From Lachnospiraceae bacterium (GTDB lineage Bacteria > Bacillota > Clostridia > Lachnospirales > Lachnospiraceae): a stretch of DNA of 64,000 nucleotides. The first letter of the stretch is position 1, and every line of letters begins with the position of its first letter. Location of the stretch: contig JAGAMF010000009.1 in NCBI GenBank assembly GCA_017624855.1, forward strand, positions 179,423 to 243,422, read 5' to 3'. The notes under the pieces were generated by a model that worked only from the letters and a program-made list of their open reading frames with translations, was not told where the DNA came from and made no database searches. Below, piece after piece: positions 1-9,986 of this stretch. The position numbers and the translations under genes are program-made.

Positions 1-10
1 AGATGCATGG

Positions 11-1933
11 ATGAAAATCCAGAAAGCATGGTTACAGATCCTTATTTATGCTTTGGTATTTGTGTTTGCTTTTGTTTTACTTTTATGGTTTTTACCTTTA
101 AACGGGTTGGAAGCGGGACCGGAAGCATTGATTGCATATGTGCAGGCCTTGATTCCGAATTTGAATTTTAATTTGATGATTCTTACACCGCATAAAGGTC
201 AGTGGGATTCCATGGCACTGTTTATTATGGCTGGACTTTGGTTTGTTGGCTTTTTACGAACAAAAGAAGACAAAGCTTTCCCTTATGCTTTTATGATTGT
301 TGTGTTGACACTTACTTCCTTCTTTGGAATCGGTGCCTATGAATATAATGTTTTCTCAAGCTTTTTATGGGTTATGCTGGCTACTGTGGGAATATCTACT
401 TTAAGTGTTTTCCGTAAAACTCAAAGAGATGTGGAAAAAGCTGAGAAATTAAAAGAAGATACCAAAAACAGAAGAGAAGAAAGAGAACGCAAGCGTGCTG
501 CGGCTGCAGGTGAGAAGAGTATTCGTTTGGATGAAGTTCATAAAAAACCTGTGGAAGAGCCTGTTTTTGATCCTAAGCCGGCAAATGAAAGAAGATCGGC
601 AACGGCTTATGGGACAAATTCATACAATAACGCTTCTGCAACGGGCGCGAAAGATGTGCCTGCGACCGGTGCGGATTCTGCGAAAAAGAGCTATGGAATC
701 GGTCGCAAAGCGGATGATTCCGTTGAGCAACCGAAACCTGTTGAGATTATTTCGCATCCCACATTTAGCGGTGCTAGCAGCGTAAATGAAGTGAGAACAG
801 AAACAACAAATACAGTCAATATCGGTGTTGCAGCTTCTATGGAAGCGGCGTCTACGGTTATGGCAACCAGAACTGTGGTGCGTACCGTAGACAAGCCCCC
901 TGTGGCAACAACACCCACACCGATTCCTGTGGAATCCAAACCTTCTTATTCTCAGGGAAGTCGTTCCAGAAGAGCACTTCGTTCGCCTTCCAAGAGCACT
1001 TTTACACCGGAAGATTTGGAGAGAATCAGCAGATACACCGGTGTGAATTATACGGCACCGACATATCAGCCTCAAGCAGAGAGAACCGCAGAATCTGTTA
1101 ATACCGTGGCTTATGGCGTTGAAAACGCAACTGCTGATTCCATGGCTTATAGTGCTGAAACATCAACGGTAAATACTGTTGCGACAGAAACAAATGTTGC
1201 AAGCGAGAATGTTGTTATTCAGCATGATATACCTGATTTGCAGCCTGCTACTACATATATCGAGTTGGATGAAACAACAGCGGTTCCTTCGGTTGAAGCA
1301 GCCGGTGAGGCAACTTCGGCACATGAGACAGCGACCGATACAACAGAAGCAAATGGCGAGAATGCTTCCGAAACTGTTGAAAATGCAGCGGAAGAAACAG
1401 AAGCAAAGAAAGATGAACCCATGCCTTCGTTACCGGTGATGGAATTTAAAACTCCTGTAAGAAGACATTTCAGACAGCCGTCTAAGAGTACTTTTTCTGC
1501 GGAAGAACTTGAAAAAATCAGTCAGTATACCGGCGTAAATTATACGAAAAACAGTGAAACGAAATCGGAAGAAGCTCCTAGTGTTGAGAATGAATCTGCT
1601 ACACAGGAAACCGTACAGAAAGCAAAAGAACCCGTTGTTGAAAAGAAAGACAATGTTGCTGTTAATACAGAAAAACCTGCCGGCGGACCCGTTGGTTTGA
1701 CAAAGCCGGGAGTTGGTTCACAGGGCCGCGGTAGCGCTCCTGTTTCGAAAGCTACTGATTCGATGAACAATAATAAGACACAGCCGGAGCGTAAGCCTAA
1801 GATGATTCGAAATCCTTTGCCCGGACCTAAGCCTCATGTTGCGAAGGAATTGAATTATGATTACAATCCCAAAGAGTCTGAAATGAAATATGATATTGTT
1901 GATTTGAAAGGTAAAGATTTCTTCGATATCTAG
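11..1933 (+). CDS. Repeat-bearing multi-pass membrane protein, unknown function
   Basis: I do not recognise a named family. About 640 residues: the first 135 hold roughly four hydrophobic segments (about 8-30, 68-82, 92-110, 115-134), followed by a charged Lys/Glu/Arg helix (about 138-165) and a long low-complexity Ala/Thr/Glu/Val tail. The tail carries two copies of a ~30-residue unit, near residues 320-349 and 483-511, sharing the core SKSTF..E.LE.IS.YTGVNYT. The C-terminus is Pro/Lys-rich and ends in DLKGKDFFDI. The frame is open to the left edge and no ribosome site is visible before the ATG at 11, so the true start may lie outside the window. It precedes tepA and ftsK, and a terminator follows it. 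The layout suggests a membrane-anchored cytoplasmic scaffold; this is inference only. Confidence 0.75.
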   Translation: MKIQKAWLQILIYALVFVFAFVLLLWFLPLNGLEAGPEALIAYVQALIPNLNFNLMILTPHKGQWDSMALFIMAGLWFVGFLRTKEDKAFPYAFMIVVLTLTSFFGIGAYEYNVFSSFLWVMLATVGISTLSVFRKTQRDVEKAEKLKEDTKNRREERERKRAAAAGEKSIRLDEVHKKPVEEPVFDPKPANERRSATAYGTNSYNNASATGAKDVPATGADSAKKSYGIGRKADDSVEQPKPVEIISHPTFSGASSVNEVRTETTNTVNIGVAASMEAASTVMATRTVVRTVDKPPVATTPTPIPVESKPSYSQGSRSRRALRSPSKSTFTPEDLERISRYTGVNYTAPTYQPQAERTAESVNTVAYGVENATADSMAYSAETSTVNTVATETNVASENVVIQHDIPDLQPATTYIELDETTAVPSVEAAGEATSAHETATDTTEANGENASETVENAAEETEAKKDEPMPSLPVMEFKTPVRRHFRQPSKSTFSAEELEKISQYTGVNYTKNSETKSEEAPSVENESATQETVQKAKEPVVEKKDNVAVNTEKPAGGPVGLTKPGVGSQGRGSAPVSKATDSMNNNKTQPERKPKMIRNPLPGPKPHVAKELNYDYNPKESEMKYDIVDLKGKDFFDI

Positions 1934-1957
1934 TATAAAAAAGTGAATATTTTTCAT

Positions 1958-1991
1958 ACTAAAAAAGAATCCGAAAGGGTTCTTTTTTAGT
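1958..1991 (+). terminator. Intrinsic terminator after the membrane protein gene
   Basis: A stem of about 14-15 pairs (one G-U) closes on a GAAA tetraloop; the A-run on the left arm and T-run on the right arm make it likely to work in both directions. Confidence 0.8.
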
Positions 1992-2028
1992 TATTTCAGC
2001 ATTTTGGCATGTAAAAAGGGAGGCATAT

Positions 2029-2703
2029 ATGGCAGACAATAACGAAATGGATGATTTAAAAGAATACGGTAGCGGCCGTTTGGATCAAAATGAAAAGAAG
2101 TATCATATAGAACTTATAACCATTATAGGTGAAATTGAAGGACATGATAATTTAAGCGCAGGCTCCAAAACCACGAAATATGAGCATGTTTTACCGAAAT
2201 TGGCAATGATAGAAGATTCAAAAGATACGGACGGAGTTTTAATATTGATTCATACCATGGGTGGGGATGTGGAAGCCGGACTTGCCATTGCAGAAATGAT
2301 AGCTTCCATCAGCAAACCTACGGTTTCTTTGGTTCTGGGTGGCAGTCATTCCATTGGTGTGCCCATTGCGGTCAGCACGGAATATTCTTTTATAGTACCG
2401 ACGGGAACCATGGTAATTCACCCGGTAAGAATGAGCGGTACGGTAATTGGTTCCAGCCAGACTTACGCATATTTTAAACAAATGCAAAATCGAATTACGG
2501 GATTTGTATCTTCTCACAGCAATATTACCGAAGAACGATTGAATGAATTGATGGTGGAAACAGAGCAGCTTACCAAGGATGTGGGAAGCATACTTGTAGG
2601 GGAACAGGCGGTAAAAGAAGGCTTGATTAACGAGGTGGGAGGAATCTATAAAGCTACGAAGAAGTTATATGAGTTGATTGAAGAGGATAAAAACACAAGA
2701 TAA
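2029..2703 (+). CDS. tepA: TepA/YmfB-type ClpP-fold serine protease
   Basis: A 224-residue ClpP-superfamily protein. GGDVEAGLAIAEMI is the oxyanion region, GGSHSIGVPIAVS holds the nucleophile Ser, and MVIHPVRMSG holds the His of the catalytic pair. TepA proteins of Bacilli and Clostridia are cytoplasmic, ClpP-like, and have been linked to protein export and to degradation of small acid-soluble spore proteins at germination. The start has a GGGAGG ribosome site 7 bases upstream. The gene stands just before ftsK/spoIIIE, the same neighbourhood as ymfB in Bacillus subtilis, which supports the assignment. The exact substrate cannot be told from sequence. Confidence 0.88.
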   Translation: MADNNEMDDLKEYGSGRLDQNEKKYHIELITIIGEIEGHDNLSAGSKTTKYEHVLPKLAMIEDSKDTDGVLILIHTMGGDVEAGLAIAEMIASISKPTVSLVLGGSHSIGVPIAVSTEYSFIVPTGTMVIHPVRMSGTVIGSSQTYAYFKQMQNRITGFVSSHSNITEERLNELMVETEQLTKDVGSILVGEQAVKEGLINEVGGIYKATKKLYELIEEDKNTR

Positions 2704-2734
2704 TGTTTTTTTGAAAAAACTTACACACAATATA

Positions 2735-2763
2735 CTGACAAAAATCATAAAAAATGTTATACT
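2735..2763 (+). promoter_or_regulatory. Predicted sigma-A promoter for ftsK/spoIIIE
   Basis: CTGACA (2735-2740), a 17-base spacer, and TATACT (2758-2763), 75 bases before the ftsK start. Confidence 0.55.
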
Positions 2764-2837
2764 AACAAAGACTGGGAAGTTATGCAGTTTTTTTGATGTG
2801 CAAACTTTCCGATTATGGATTTGGAGGCAGTATATTT

Positions 2838-5663
2838 ATGGCATCATCTTCCGGACAGAACGGAACAAGAAATTCCAACAGTGGTCAGAGAAGAACAACT
2901 ACATCATCATCAAGCCGTTCGGGGAGCAGAACGACTTCTTCGCGTTCGACTTCATCCGGAAGCAGAAGGGCAACTTCAACAAGGACAAAGAACGGACAAA
3001 GCACAAGAAGTAGAAGCAATGTATCTTCATCTGCGTCTAAACAAAAAGTTGTTGAATCTGATAATACTGTTTTAAATGAGATAATTTTAATATTGGTATT
3101 TGCTGTTCTTATCTTTTTGTTCCTGTGTACTGTGGGCATTATCGGTACGAAGAAGGGCGCCGATCCCAATTTTGGTGATTATGTTCAGGCTTTTATGATG
3201 GGATTGTTTGGATATACGGCTTATATTGTGCCTGTTGTTGTATTTGTAAGTATGGCAATGGCGATTTTTAATCGTGATAACATGGGAATTTGGTTTAAAA
3301 TCGGTTCGGTTATTGCGTTGATAACGATAATCGGTATTTTGTTACACCTTATTTCCTACGGCGATTTAGAAGCTTTTTCGGAATCAAAAGACTGGGTAAA
3401 AACTTTTTATAAAGACGGTAAAGGCGGCGGTGTTGTTTTTGGCGCAATAGCATTATTACTGTGTTCTTTTATTGGGAAAGCGGGAACGGTATTTCTTTTA
3501 ATTGTTTTGACGATTATTGCTTTAGTTATATTGACCGGAAAATCATTGTTTAAAGGTATTAAGCAAACCGGTGAGCGGTTGTATGAATCACGACAGGATG
3601 AAGAGGGTATTGAACAAGAACATCATGAAATAAGACGAAATAGATATAATCAACATACAGAAGAGGAAGATGATGAGAGAACACAACGCGTTCACAGACG
3701 AAATCGCAGTGTCAGCGGCGTTACCATGAATACTGTTGTGGGGGGCGCATCTGCACGACCCGAACCGCAACCGCAGGAAGAACCGGTAGAAGAGGTAACA
3801 CCTGTTGTGACGAGAACGGAACAGCCGATTTTACCTTTGGCTGATATGGAACCTGTGGAGGAAGTTCCGGAACCTGTTGTAAAAAAAGAATCCAGCGATA
3901 TTCATCAGATTGAATATACGGATACCGGTGAGGATGACTGGATTCAGCCGGTTTCGGTACATACGGTAAATAATGCAAATAACGAAGATGATGATATTGT
4001 AAAACCGATTCGAGTAAAAGCGGTGGAAGAAATGAAACCGGTGGAAGCTCCGGTGGATATGGAACCCTTGCCTGTGGTTACAGAAGAAGATAGACCCGCT
4101 AAACCGGTTGCGCATCTTCGTTCCAGAGATAAAAGCGATATGTCGGAGGCGTTGGATCGCCCGGTAAAAGAAACCATGGCACCTCGCCCCAAGAAAGAAT
4201 ATAAATTTCCGCCTATCAATTTGCTTGCCAGAGGAGAAAACGGTAAAGCCGGAAACGATACGGAAGATATGGCGGCAACTGCAAGAAGACTGGAGGAAAC
4301 ACTGGAAACCTTCGGCGTTCGTGTAAAAGTTACGGATTACAGCAAGGGACCTGCGGTTACCCGTTATGAATTGCATCCGGAACAGGGTGTAAAGGTAAGC
4401 CGAATTCTGTCTTTGGCGGATGATATTAAATTAAATCTTGCGGCTTCGGATATTCGAATTGAAGCTCCCATACCCGGAAAAATGGCTGTGGGTATTGAAG
4501 TGCCCAACAAAAACAGCAGTGCGGTACATTTGCGTGAACTGCTTGATAACAATGATTTTAAGAATTTTCCCTCCAATCTGGCGTTTGCCGTGGGTAAGGA
4601 TATTGGCGGTCAGTTGGTAGTTACGGATATTGCCAAGATGCCTCATGTATTGATTGCGGGAGCCACCGGTTCCGGTAAATCCGTATGTATCAATACATTA
4701 ATCATGAGTATTTTATATAAGGCTCATCCCGATGATGTTAAAATGATCATGATTGACCCTAAGGTTGTAGAGTTGAATGTTTATAACGGCATTCCTCACT
4801 TGATGATTCCTGTCGTGACGGATCCCAAGAAGGCTTCTGCGGCTCTTGCCTGGGGTGTTGCGGAGATGACGGAGCGTTATAAGAAGTTTGCGGATGCAGG
4901 AGTCAGAGATTTAAAAGGATATAATCAGAAGGCAGAAAGCGGTAGCGTGGATGATGACGGTCAGCCCATTAAGAAAATGCCTCAGATCGTCATTATAGTT
5001 GACGAGCTTGCGGATTTGATGATGGTAGCGTCAAAGGAAGTGGAAGAATCCATTTGTCGTTTGGCACAGCTTGCCCGTGCGGCGGGAATTCATTTGATTA
5101 TTGCTACACAGCGTCCTTCCGTTGATGTCATTACAGGTTTGATTAAGGCCAATATGCCCAGCCGTATTGCATTTAGCGTGTCCAGCGGTATTGATTCAAG
5201 AACCATTTTGGATGCCAACGGTGCGGAGAAACTTTTAGGCAAGGGCGATATGCTTTTCTTCCCTCAGGGATATTCAAAACCTGCCCGTGTTCAGGGAGCT
5301 TTCGTATCGGATAAGGAAGTTTCCGATGTGGTTGATTTTATTAAAAATCAGTCCATTGCCAATGATTACGGTGAGCGTATCGAAGAGGCTATTTTAAATA
5401 CTTCATCTTCAGGAGCTTCCTCTGTAAGCGGCGGAGATAGCGAACTTGATACATATTTTGCCGAAGCGGGACGATTTGTAATTGAAAAAGAAAAAGGTTC
5501 CATCGGTATGCTTCAGCGCGTATTTAAAATAGGTTTCAACAGAGCTGCCCGTATTATGGATCAGCTGGAAGAAGCCGGCGTTGTGGGACCTGAAGAGGGT
5601 ACCAAACCCAGAAGAATTCTTATGTCTATGAATGAATTTGAGAATTACTTACAAAACAGATAA
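2838..5663 (+). CDS. ftsK: FtsK/SpoIIIE DNA translocase
   Basis: A septal DNA pump that moves chromosome through the closing division or sporulation septum. The ATG at 2838 (941 residues, starting MASSSGQN) has GGAGG upstream; an ATG 45 bases earlier lacks a ribosome site. The first ~70 residues are Ser/Thr/Arg-rich, then come about four transmembrane segments, then an acidic Pro/Glu/Val linker. The motor follows: Walker A GATGSGKS at about residues 608-615, Walker B IIVDELAD with Asp near 722, and the RPSVDVITG region. A C-terminal gamma winged-helix domain ends the protein (SIGMLQRVFKIGFNRAARI). Sequence alone does not decide between a vegetative FtsK and a sporulation-specific SpoIIIE; no second copy is in the window. 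Confidence 0.95.
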   Translation: MASSSGQNGTRNSNSGQRRTTTSSSSRSGSRTTSSRSTSSGSRRATSTRTKNGQSTRSRSNVSSSASKQKVVESDNTVLNEIILILVFAVLIFLFLCTVGIIGTKKGADPNFGDYVQAFMMGLFGYTAYIVPVVVFVSMAMAIFNRDNMGIWFKIGSVIALITIIGILLHLISYGDLEAFSESKDWVKTFYKDGKGGGVVFGAIALLLCSFIGKAGTVFLLIVLTIIALVILTGKSLFKGIKQTGERLYESRQDEEGIEQEHHEIRRNRYNQHTEEEDDERTQRVHRRNRSVSGVTMNTVVGGASARPEPQPQEEPVEEVTPVVTRTEQPILPLADMEPVEEVPEPVVKKESSDIHQIEYTDTGEDDWIQPVSVHTVNNANNEDDDIVKPIRVKAVEEMKPVEAPVDMEPLPVVTEEDRPAKPVAHLRSRDKSDMSEALDRPVKETMAPRPKKEYKFPPINLLARGENGKAGNDTEDMAATARRLEETLETFGVRVKVTDYSKGPAVTRYELHPEQGVKVSRILSLADDIKLNLAASDIRIEAPIPGKMAVGIEVPNKNSSAVHLRELLDNNDFKNFPSNLAFAVGKDIGGQLVVTDIAKMPHVLIAGATGSGKSVCINTLIMSILYKAHPDDVKMIMIDPKVVELNVYNGIPHLMIPVVTDPKKASAALAWGVAEMTERYKKFADAGVRDLKGYNQKAESGSVDDDGQPIKKMPQIVIIVDELADLMMVASKEVEESICRLAQLARAAGIHLIIATQRPSVDVITGLIKANMPSRIAFSVSSGIDSRTILDANGAEKLLGKGDMLFFPQGYSKPARVQGAFVSDKEVSDVVDFIKNQSIANDYGERIEEAILNTSSSGASSVSGGDSELDTYFAEAGRFVIEKEKGSIGMLQRVFKIGFNRAARIMDQLEEAGVVGPEEGTKPRRILMSMNEFENYLQNR

Positions 5664-5690
5664 TTTTATAAAAGAGAAATGAGGATTTTT

Positions 5691-7361
5691 ATGAAAACGG
5701 ACATTCAGATTGCCCAGGAGGCAAAACTCCTGCCCATTACTGAAGTGGCAGAACAATTAAACATTTCTTTTGATGATTTGGAATTGTACGGAAAATACAA
5801 AGCAAAAATTTCCGATGAATATCTGGAAAGTATCAAAGACAGAAAAGATGCAAAGTTGATTTTGGTAACTGCTATTAATCCCACACCGGCAGGTGAAGGA
5901 AAAACCACCACTACGGTTGGTTTGGGTCAGGCATTTGCCAAGTTGAATAAAAATGCGATTATTGCACTGCGTGAGCCTTCTTTGGGGCCTTGCTTCGGCG
6001 TAAAAGGCGGTGCTGCCGGCGGCGGTTATGCCCAGGTGGTTCCCATGGAGGATTTAAATCTTCATTTTACCGGAGATTTTCATGCAATTACATCCGCAAA
6101 TAATTTGCTTGCTGCAATGATTGACAATCATATTCATCAGGGAAATGAATTGAATATTGATACACGCCAGATTGTATGGAAGAGATGTCTGGATATGAAT
6201 GACAGAGCGTTACGTAATGTTGTGGTTGGACTTGGAAATAAGTCTGACGGCTTTGTCAGAGAAGATCATTTCGTAATATCCGTGGCTTCCGAAATAATGG
6301 CAATTTTCTGTCTTGCAGAAGATATGAAGGATTTAAAAGAGCGACTTTCCCGCATTGTTGTTGCATACAATTATGAAGGAAAACCTGTTACCGCAGGCGA
6401 TCTTGGTGCGGTAGGCTCCATGGCAGCACTTTTAAAAGATGCAATTAAGCCTAATCTTGTGCAGACATTGGAGCATACGCCTGCAATTATTCATGGTGGT
6501 CCTTTTGCCAACATTGCTCACGGCTGTAACAGTGTAAGAGCAACCAAGGCCGCAATGAAAATGGCTGACTATGTAATTACGGAAGCCGGTTTTGGTGCAG
6601 ATTTGGGTGCTGAGAAGTTTTTGGATATAAAATGTCGTATTGCAGGGCTTAAACCGGATGCTATTGTATTGGTTGCCACAATTCGTGCATTAAAGTATAA
6701 TGGTGGAGTGGCTAAGGCTGATTTGTCCGCGGAGAATTTGGATGCACTCGCAAAGGGCATTGTAAATCTTGAGAAACATATTGAGAATTTGCAGAAATAT
6801 AAGGTGCCGGTTGTTGTAACATTAAATTCTTTTGTGACGGATACCGATGCAGAAACAGAGTTTGTTCGTAAATTCTGCGAAGAGAGAAATTGTGAATTTG
6901 CACTTTCCGAAGTTTGGGAAAAAGGCGGAGAAGGCGGTATTGCCCTGGCCAATGCAGTTCTTAATACGCTTGAAACCAAAAAATCCGATTTTGAGCCGAT
7001 TTATAAGGATGAATTATCCTTAAAAGAAAAGATTGAAACCGTAGCCCGTGAAATATATGGTGCAGAAGGCGTGAATTATTCGGATGCAGCCAATAAGCAA
7101 TTAAAGAAACTGGAAGAATTGGGCTTTGGTAATTTGCCGATTTGTGTGGCAAAAACACAATATTCATTGTCGGATAATCCTGTGTTGCTGGGTCGTCCGG
7201 AGAATTTCCGAATGGATGTACGTGAAGTGTATGTATCGGCCGGCGCAGGCTTTGTGGTGGTTTTAACCGGTGCAATTATGACTATGCCCGGTTTACCTAA
7301 GAAACCCGCGGCTTTGGTTATTGATGTGGAAGATGACGGAAGAATAACCGGATTATTCTAA
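5691..7361 (+). CDS. fhs: Formate--tetrahydrofolate ligase
   Basis: Joins formate to tetrahydrofolate using ATP to give 10-formyl-THF, the entry of formate into C1 metabolism. The ATG at 5691 gives 556 residues, the usual length of the family, and has a GAGG site 6 bases upstream; the ATG at 5679 would place that site inside the gene. Visible motifs are the P-loop-like [15 protein letters not shown], the [23 protein letters not shown] block, and the C-terminal [21 protein letters not shown]. It lies 27 bases after ftsK and 51 before folD, which uses its product, so co-transcription of fhs and folD is likely. Confidence 0.96.
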   Translation: MKTDIQIAQEAKLLPITEVAEQLNISFDDLELYGKYKAKISDEYLESIKDRKDAKLILVTAINPTPAGEGKTTTTVGLGQAFAKLNKNAIIALREPSLGPCFGVKGGAAGGGYAQVVPMEDLNLHFTGDFHAITSANNLLAAMIDNHIHQGNELNIDTRQIVWKRCLDMNDRALRNVVVGLGNKSDGFVREDHFVISVASEIMAIFCLAEDMKDLKERLSRIVVAYNYEGKPVTAGDLGAVGSMAALLKDAIKPNLVQTLEHTPAIIHGGPFANIAHGCNSVRATKAAMKMADYVITEAGFGADLGAEKFLDIKCRIAGLKPDAIVLVATIRALKYNGGVAKADLSAENLDALAKGIVNLEKHIENLQKYKVPVVVTLNSFVTDTDAETEFVRKFCEERNCEFALSEVWEKGGEGGIALANAVLNTLETKKSDFEPIYKDELSLKEKIETVAREIYGAEGVNYSDAANKQLKKLEELGFGNLPICVAKTQYSLSDNPVLLGRPENFRMDVREVYVSAGAGFVVVLTGAIMTMPGLPKKPAALVIDVEDDGRITGLF

Positions 7362-7412
7362 TTTTGAATTGGTTATATATCATAATTTTATAATAACAAT
7401 GGAGGAGATACG

Positions 7413-8258
7413 ATGTATCAGATAATTGACGGTAAAGAGATTTCAACACAGATTAAAAATGAGTGCAGAGAGCGTGTCGCTGCATATAAGGAGCAGGGTG
7501 TAGAGATTTGTCTTGCGGTAATTCAGGTGGGGAATGATCCTGCATCTAGCGTATATGTAAACAATAAGAAAAAAGCATGTGAATATATAGGAATTAAGTC
7601 TTTGTCATATGAATTGCCGGAAGAAACTACCGAGGCAGAGCTTCTTGAAATTATCGATAAGTTAAATGCCGATGATTCCGTAAACGGTATTCTTGTACAG
7701 CTTCCCGTGCCGAAGCATATTGATGAAGATAAAATTATTCGCGCAATCAGTCCTTTAAAGGATGTTGATGGTTTTCACACTCAGAATGTAGGAGCTCTTT
7801 GCATCGGTCAGAAGGGATATGTATCATGTACTCCCGCCGGTGTTATTGAGTTGTTAAAAAGAAGTAATGTTTCTATTGAAGGAAAAGAATGTGTGGTAAT
7901 CGGAAGAAGTAACATTGTTGGCAAACCCATGTCAATTCTTATGTTAAGAGAAAATGCAACGGTAACCATTGCACATTCCAGAACCAAAGATTTAAAAGAA
8001 GTATGTAAGCGCGCAGACATTCTTATTGTAGCAATCGGAAAACCTGAAATGATTACTGCCGACTATGTAAAAGAAGGCGCTGTGGTTATTGATGTAGGTA
8101 TTCATCGCAAAGAAGGTAAGAAGTTATGCGGAGATGTTTTATTTGATGATGTGGCACCTCATTGCAGTGCAATAACTCCTGTACCCGGTGGCGTTGGGCC
8201 TATGACAATTGCAATGTTAATGAAGAATTGTGTGGATTCGGTAGAAATCAGAAAATAA
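7413..8258 (+). CDS. folD: Bifunctional methylene-THF dehydrogenase/methenyl-THF cyclohydrolase
   Basis: Interconverts 10-formyl-, methenyl- and methylene-THF, the step after fhs. At 281 residues it has family length. Diagnostic motifs: SSVYVNNKKKACEYIGI with the catalytic Lys, QLPVPKHIDEDKI, the substrate loop SPLKDVDGFH, the nucleotide-binding GRSNIVGKPMSILML, and the C-terminal PVPGGVGPMTIAML. A strong GGAGGAG ribosome site precedes the ATG. Together with fhs and the 5-formyl-THF cyclo-ligase at 26.3 kb it covers most of the one-carbon interconversions. Confidence 0.96.
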   Translation: MYQIIDGKEISTQIKNECRERVAAYKEQGVEICLAVIQVGNDPASSVYVNNKKKACEYIGIKSLSYELPEETTEAELLEIIDKLNADDSVNGILVQLPVPKHIDEDKIIRAISPLKDVDGFHTQNVGALCIGQKGYVSCTPAGVIELLKRSNVSIEGKECVVIGRSNIVGKPMSILMLRENATVTIAHSRTKDLKEVCKRADILIVAIGKPEMITADYVKEGAVVIDVGIHRKEGKKLCGDVLFDDVAPHCSAITPVPGGVGPMTIAMLMKNCVDSVEIRK

Positions 8259-8302
8259 TACATAAAATGTAGCGTGTATTTGTTTTTAGAACGGAGAAGT
8301 TT

Positions 8303-9955
8303 ATGAAATGTCCGAATTGTAATCGGGAACTAAAAGAAGGCCAGCTTTATTGTGAAGCATGTGGTGAAGAAATTAAATTTGTGCCTGATTTTGAACCTGA
8401 GATTGAAAATAGCATAGAGGAAACTTTGTTGAATGTGGCTGACCATATCAATGGGGTAAAAGAGGAAGAAAAGCCTTCGAAAAAAGCTGCTCCTTCTAAA
8501 AAGGGAAAAAACACTTTTAATGTGTTTACCAAGGAAGAGAAAAAATCAGAGGGTGGTCTTTTGATTGAGGATTTTCCGGAGGATGATGACTTTTATGGAG
8601 ACATAGATTCGGATGACTTGCCGGACGAGAATTTCTGGGATGAAGAAGAGGTTATTTCTTTTAAGGGAAACGGAGCTCTTACTGAGAAATTTATGTCTTT
8701 TTGGAGTAAAGGACCGATTTCTAAACTTATTGTTTTACTGTTGGTGGTAGTGGTTGTTGTTGGTCTTGTTTTTCTGATGGTTATTGTTTCGGATAATATT
8801 CAGAAGAACTCCTACGGTTATCAGGTAAATCAAGCATTAAAAGCGGCGGAAGACGAAGATTATGAAACCGCTATTGCATATATGGAGACTGCATTGACGA
8901 TAGATTCTTCCGATATTGAAATGAAATATCGTTTGGCAGGATATTATGATAAAATTGGTGAGACTGACAATGCACTTTTGGTTTTAAAAGGTTTGATTTG
9001 CGGCGACACGGAAACTGATATCAATACATATTCCAAAATGTTCGATATTTACTCCCGTCAGGGCAATATTGTAGAAATCAGTCATGTTTTAAGCGAATGT
9101 GAAGATCCACTGATTTTGGAAGAATTTAGACAATATGTGGCAAATGCTCCGGAATTCAGTGACCCCGGCGGCAGTTATAATGATGTAGTACATCTGAAAC
9201 TTACTGCCAACACAACGGGAACCATTTACTATACCGTAAATGGTGGAACTCCGGATACATCCAGTGATATTTACACTGCACCTATTTTTCTTGAATCGGG
9301 CTATTATACCGTAAAAGCAATTTTTGTAAATTCGTACGGATTGGTAAGCGAAACCGTATCACATCAGTATGAAATTAATGTAACGGTTCCTCCGAAACCT
9401 GTAATCAGTGTGGAATCGGGAACCTATGATGTACCTCAGGTCATTACGGTGGAAGTTCCGGATGGATGTACAACTTACTATACAACAGACGGAAGTATTC
9501 CTACTCGTGACAGCTTACAATACAAAGAACCTATTTGTATGCCTTTGGGAGATTCTAAGTTTACTTTTGTGTCATTCAGTGCAGAAAATGTTGCAGGTGA
9601 ACCTTCCATGGCTATGTATTCTTATAAGCTTCCGGAAGATAATACGGTTTCTGCCGCAGATGCAGCCAATCTTGTAACCATGCATCGTTTTGGTATGGGT
9701 GGTCTTATGGATACGCAGGGACATTTGTCTACGATTTCCGGCAGATTAATGTATATGTGTGAAGCGGCTGTCGCATTGGAAGATGACAACTATTTTGTTA
9801 TTTACGAATATTATGAAGATCCCAACAGTGGATTAAAAACCAAAACCGGACTTGTGTTTTGTGCTGCGATGCACGATCCGAATAAAGTGGGTGTTTTGGA
9901 AATTGATGAATTCGGTAATTATTATCGCGTTTTAGTTGAACCTATTCCGCAGTAA
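8303..9955 (+). CDS. Zinc-ribbon, TPR and chitobiase-C-like membrane protein
   Basis: A 550-residue protein of unknown function with readable modules. Residues 1-24 form a zinc ribbon with two CxxC pairs (CPNC, CEAC). An acidic linker leads to one transmembrane segment at about 141-162 (LIVLLLVVVVVVGLVFLMVI). Outside the membrane follow TPR-like helices (about 175-270) and two repeats of the chitobiase/beta-hexosaminidase C-terminal type, recognisable by YYTVNGGTPDTSS and YYTTDGSIPTRDS. The final ~100 residues (from MHRFGMGGLMDTQGH) resemble nothing I can name. It is probably a membrane-tethered surface protein with a cytoplasmic zinc ribbon. It sits between folD and nfnA without obvious functional connection. 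Confidence 0.8.
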   Translation: MKCPNCNRELKEGQLYCEACGEEIKFVPDFEPEIENSIEETLLNVADHINGVKEEEKPSKKAAPSKKGKNTFNVFTKEEKKSEGGLLIEDFPEDDDFYGDIDSDDLPDENFWDEEEVISFKGNGALTEKFMSFWSKGPISKLIVLLLVVVVVVGLVFLMVIVSDNIQKNSYGYQVNQALKAAEDEDYETAIAYMETALTIDSSDIEMKYRLAGYYDKIGETDNALLVLKGLICGDTETDINTYSKMFDIYSRQGNIVEISHVLSECEDPLILEEFRQYVANAPEFSDPGGSYNDVVHLKLTANTTGTIYYTVNGGTPDTSSDIYTAPIFLESGYYTVKAIFVNSYGLVSETVSHQYEINVTVPPKPVISVESGTYDVPQVITVEVPDGCTTYYTTDGSIPTRDSLQYKEPICMPLGDSKFTFVSFSAENVAGEPSMAMYSYKLPEDNTVSAADAANLVTMHRFGMGGLMDTQGHLSTISGRLMYMCEAAVALEDDNYFVIYEYYEDPNSGLKTKTGLVFCAAMHDPNKVGVLEIDEFGNYYRVLVEPIPQ

Positions 9956-9986
9956 GGCGGTTAAAGAAATATAAGGAGGATAAAAA

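Noticed and set aside
620-1075. 151-residue minus-strand frame rich in Arg/Cys/His
   Set aside because: Antisense shadow of the membrane-protein gene tail; composition is not that of a real protein.
5664-5690. THF riboswitch before fhs
   Set aside because: Only 27 bases separate ftsK and fhs, too short for the aptamer.
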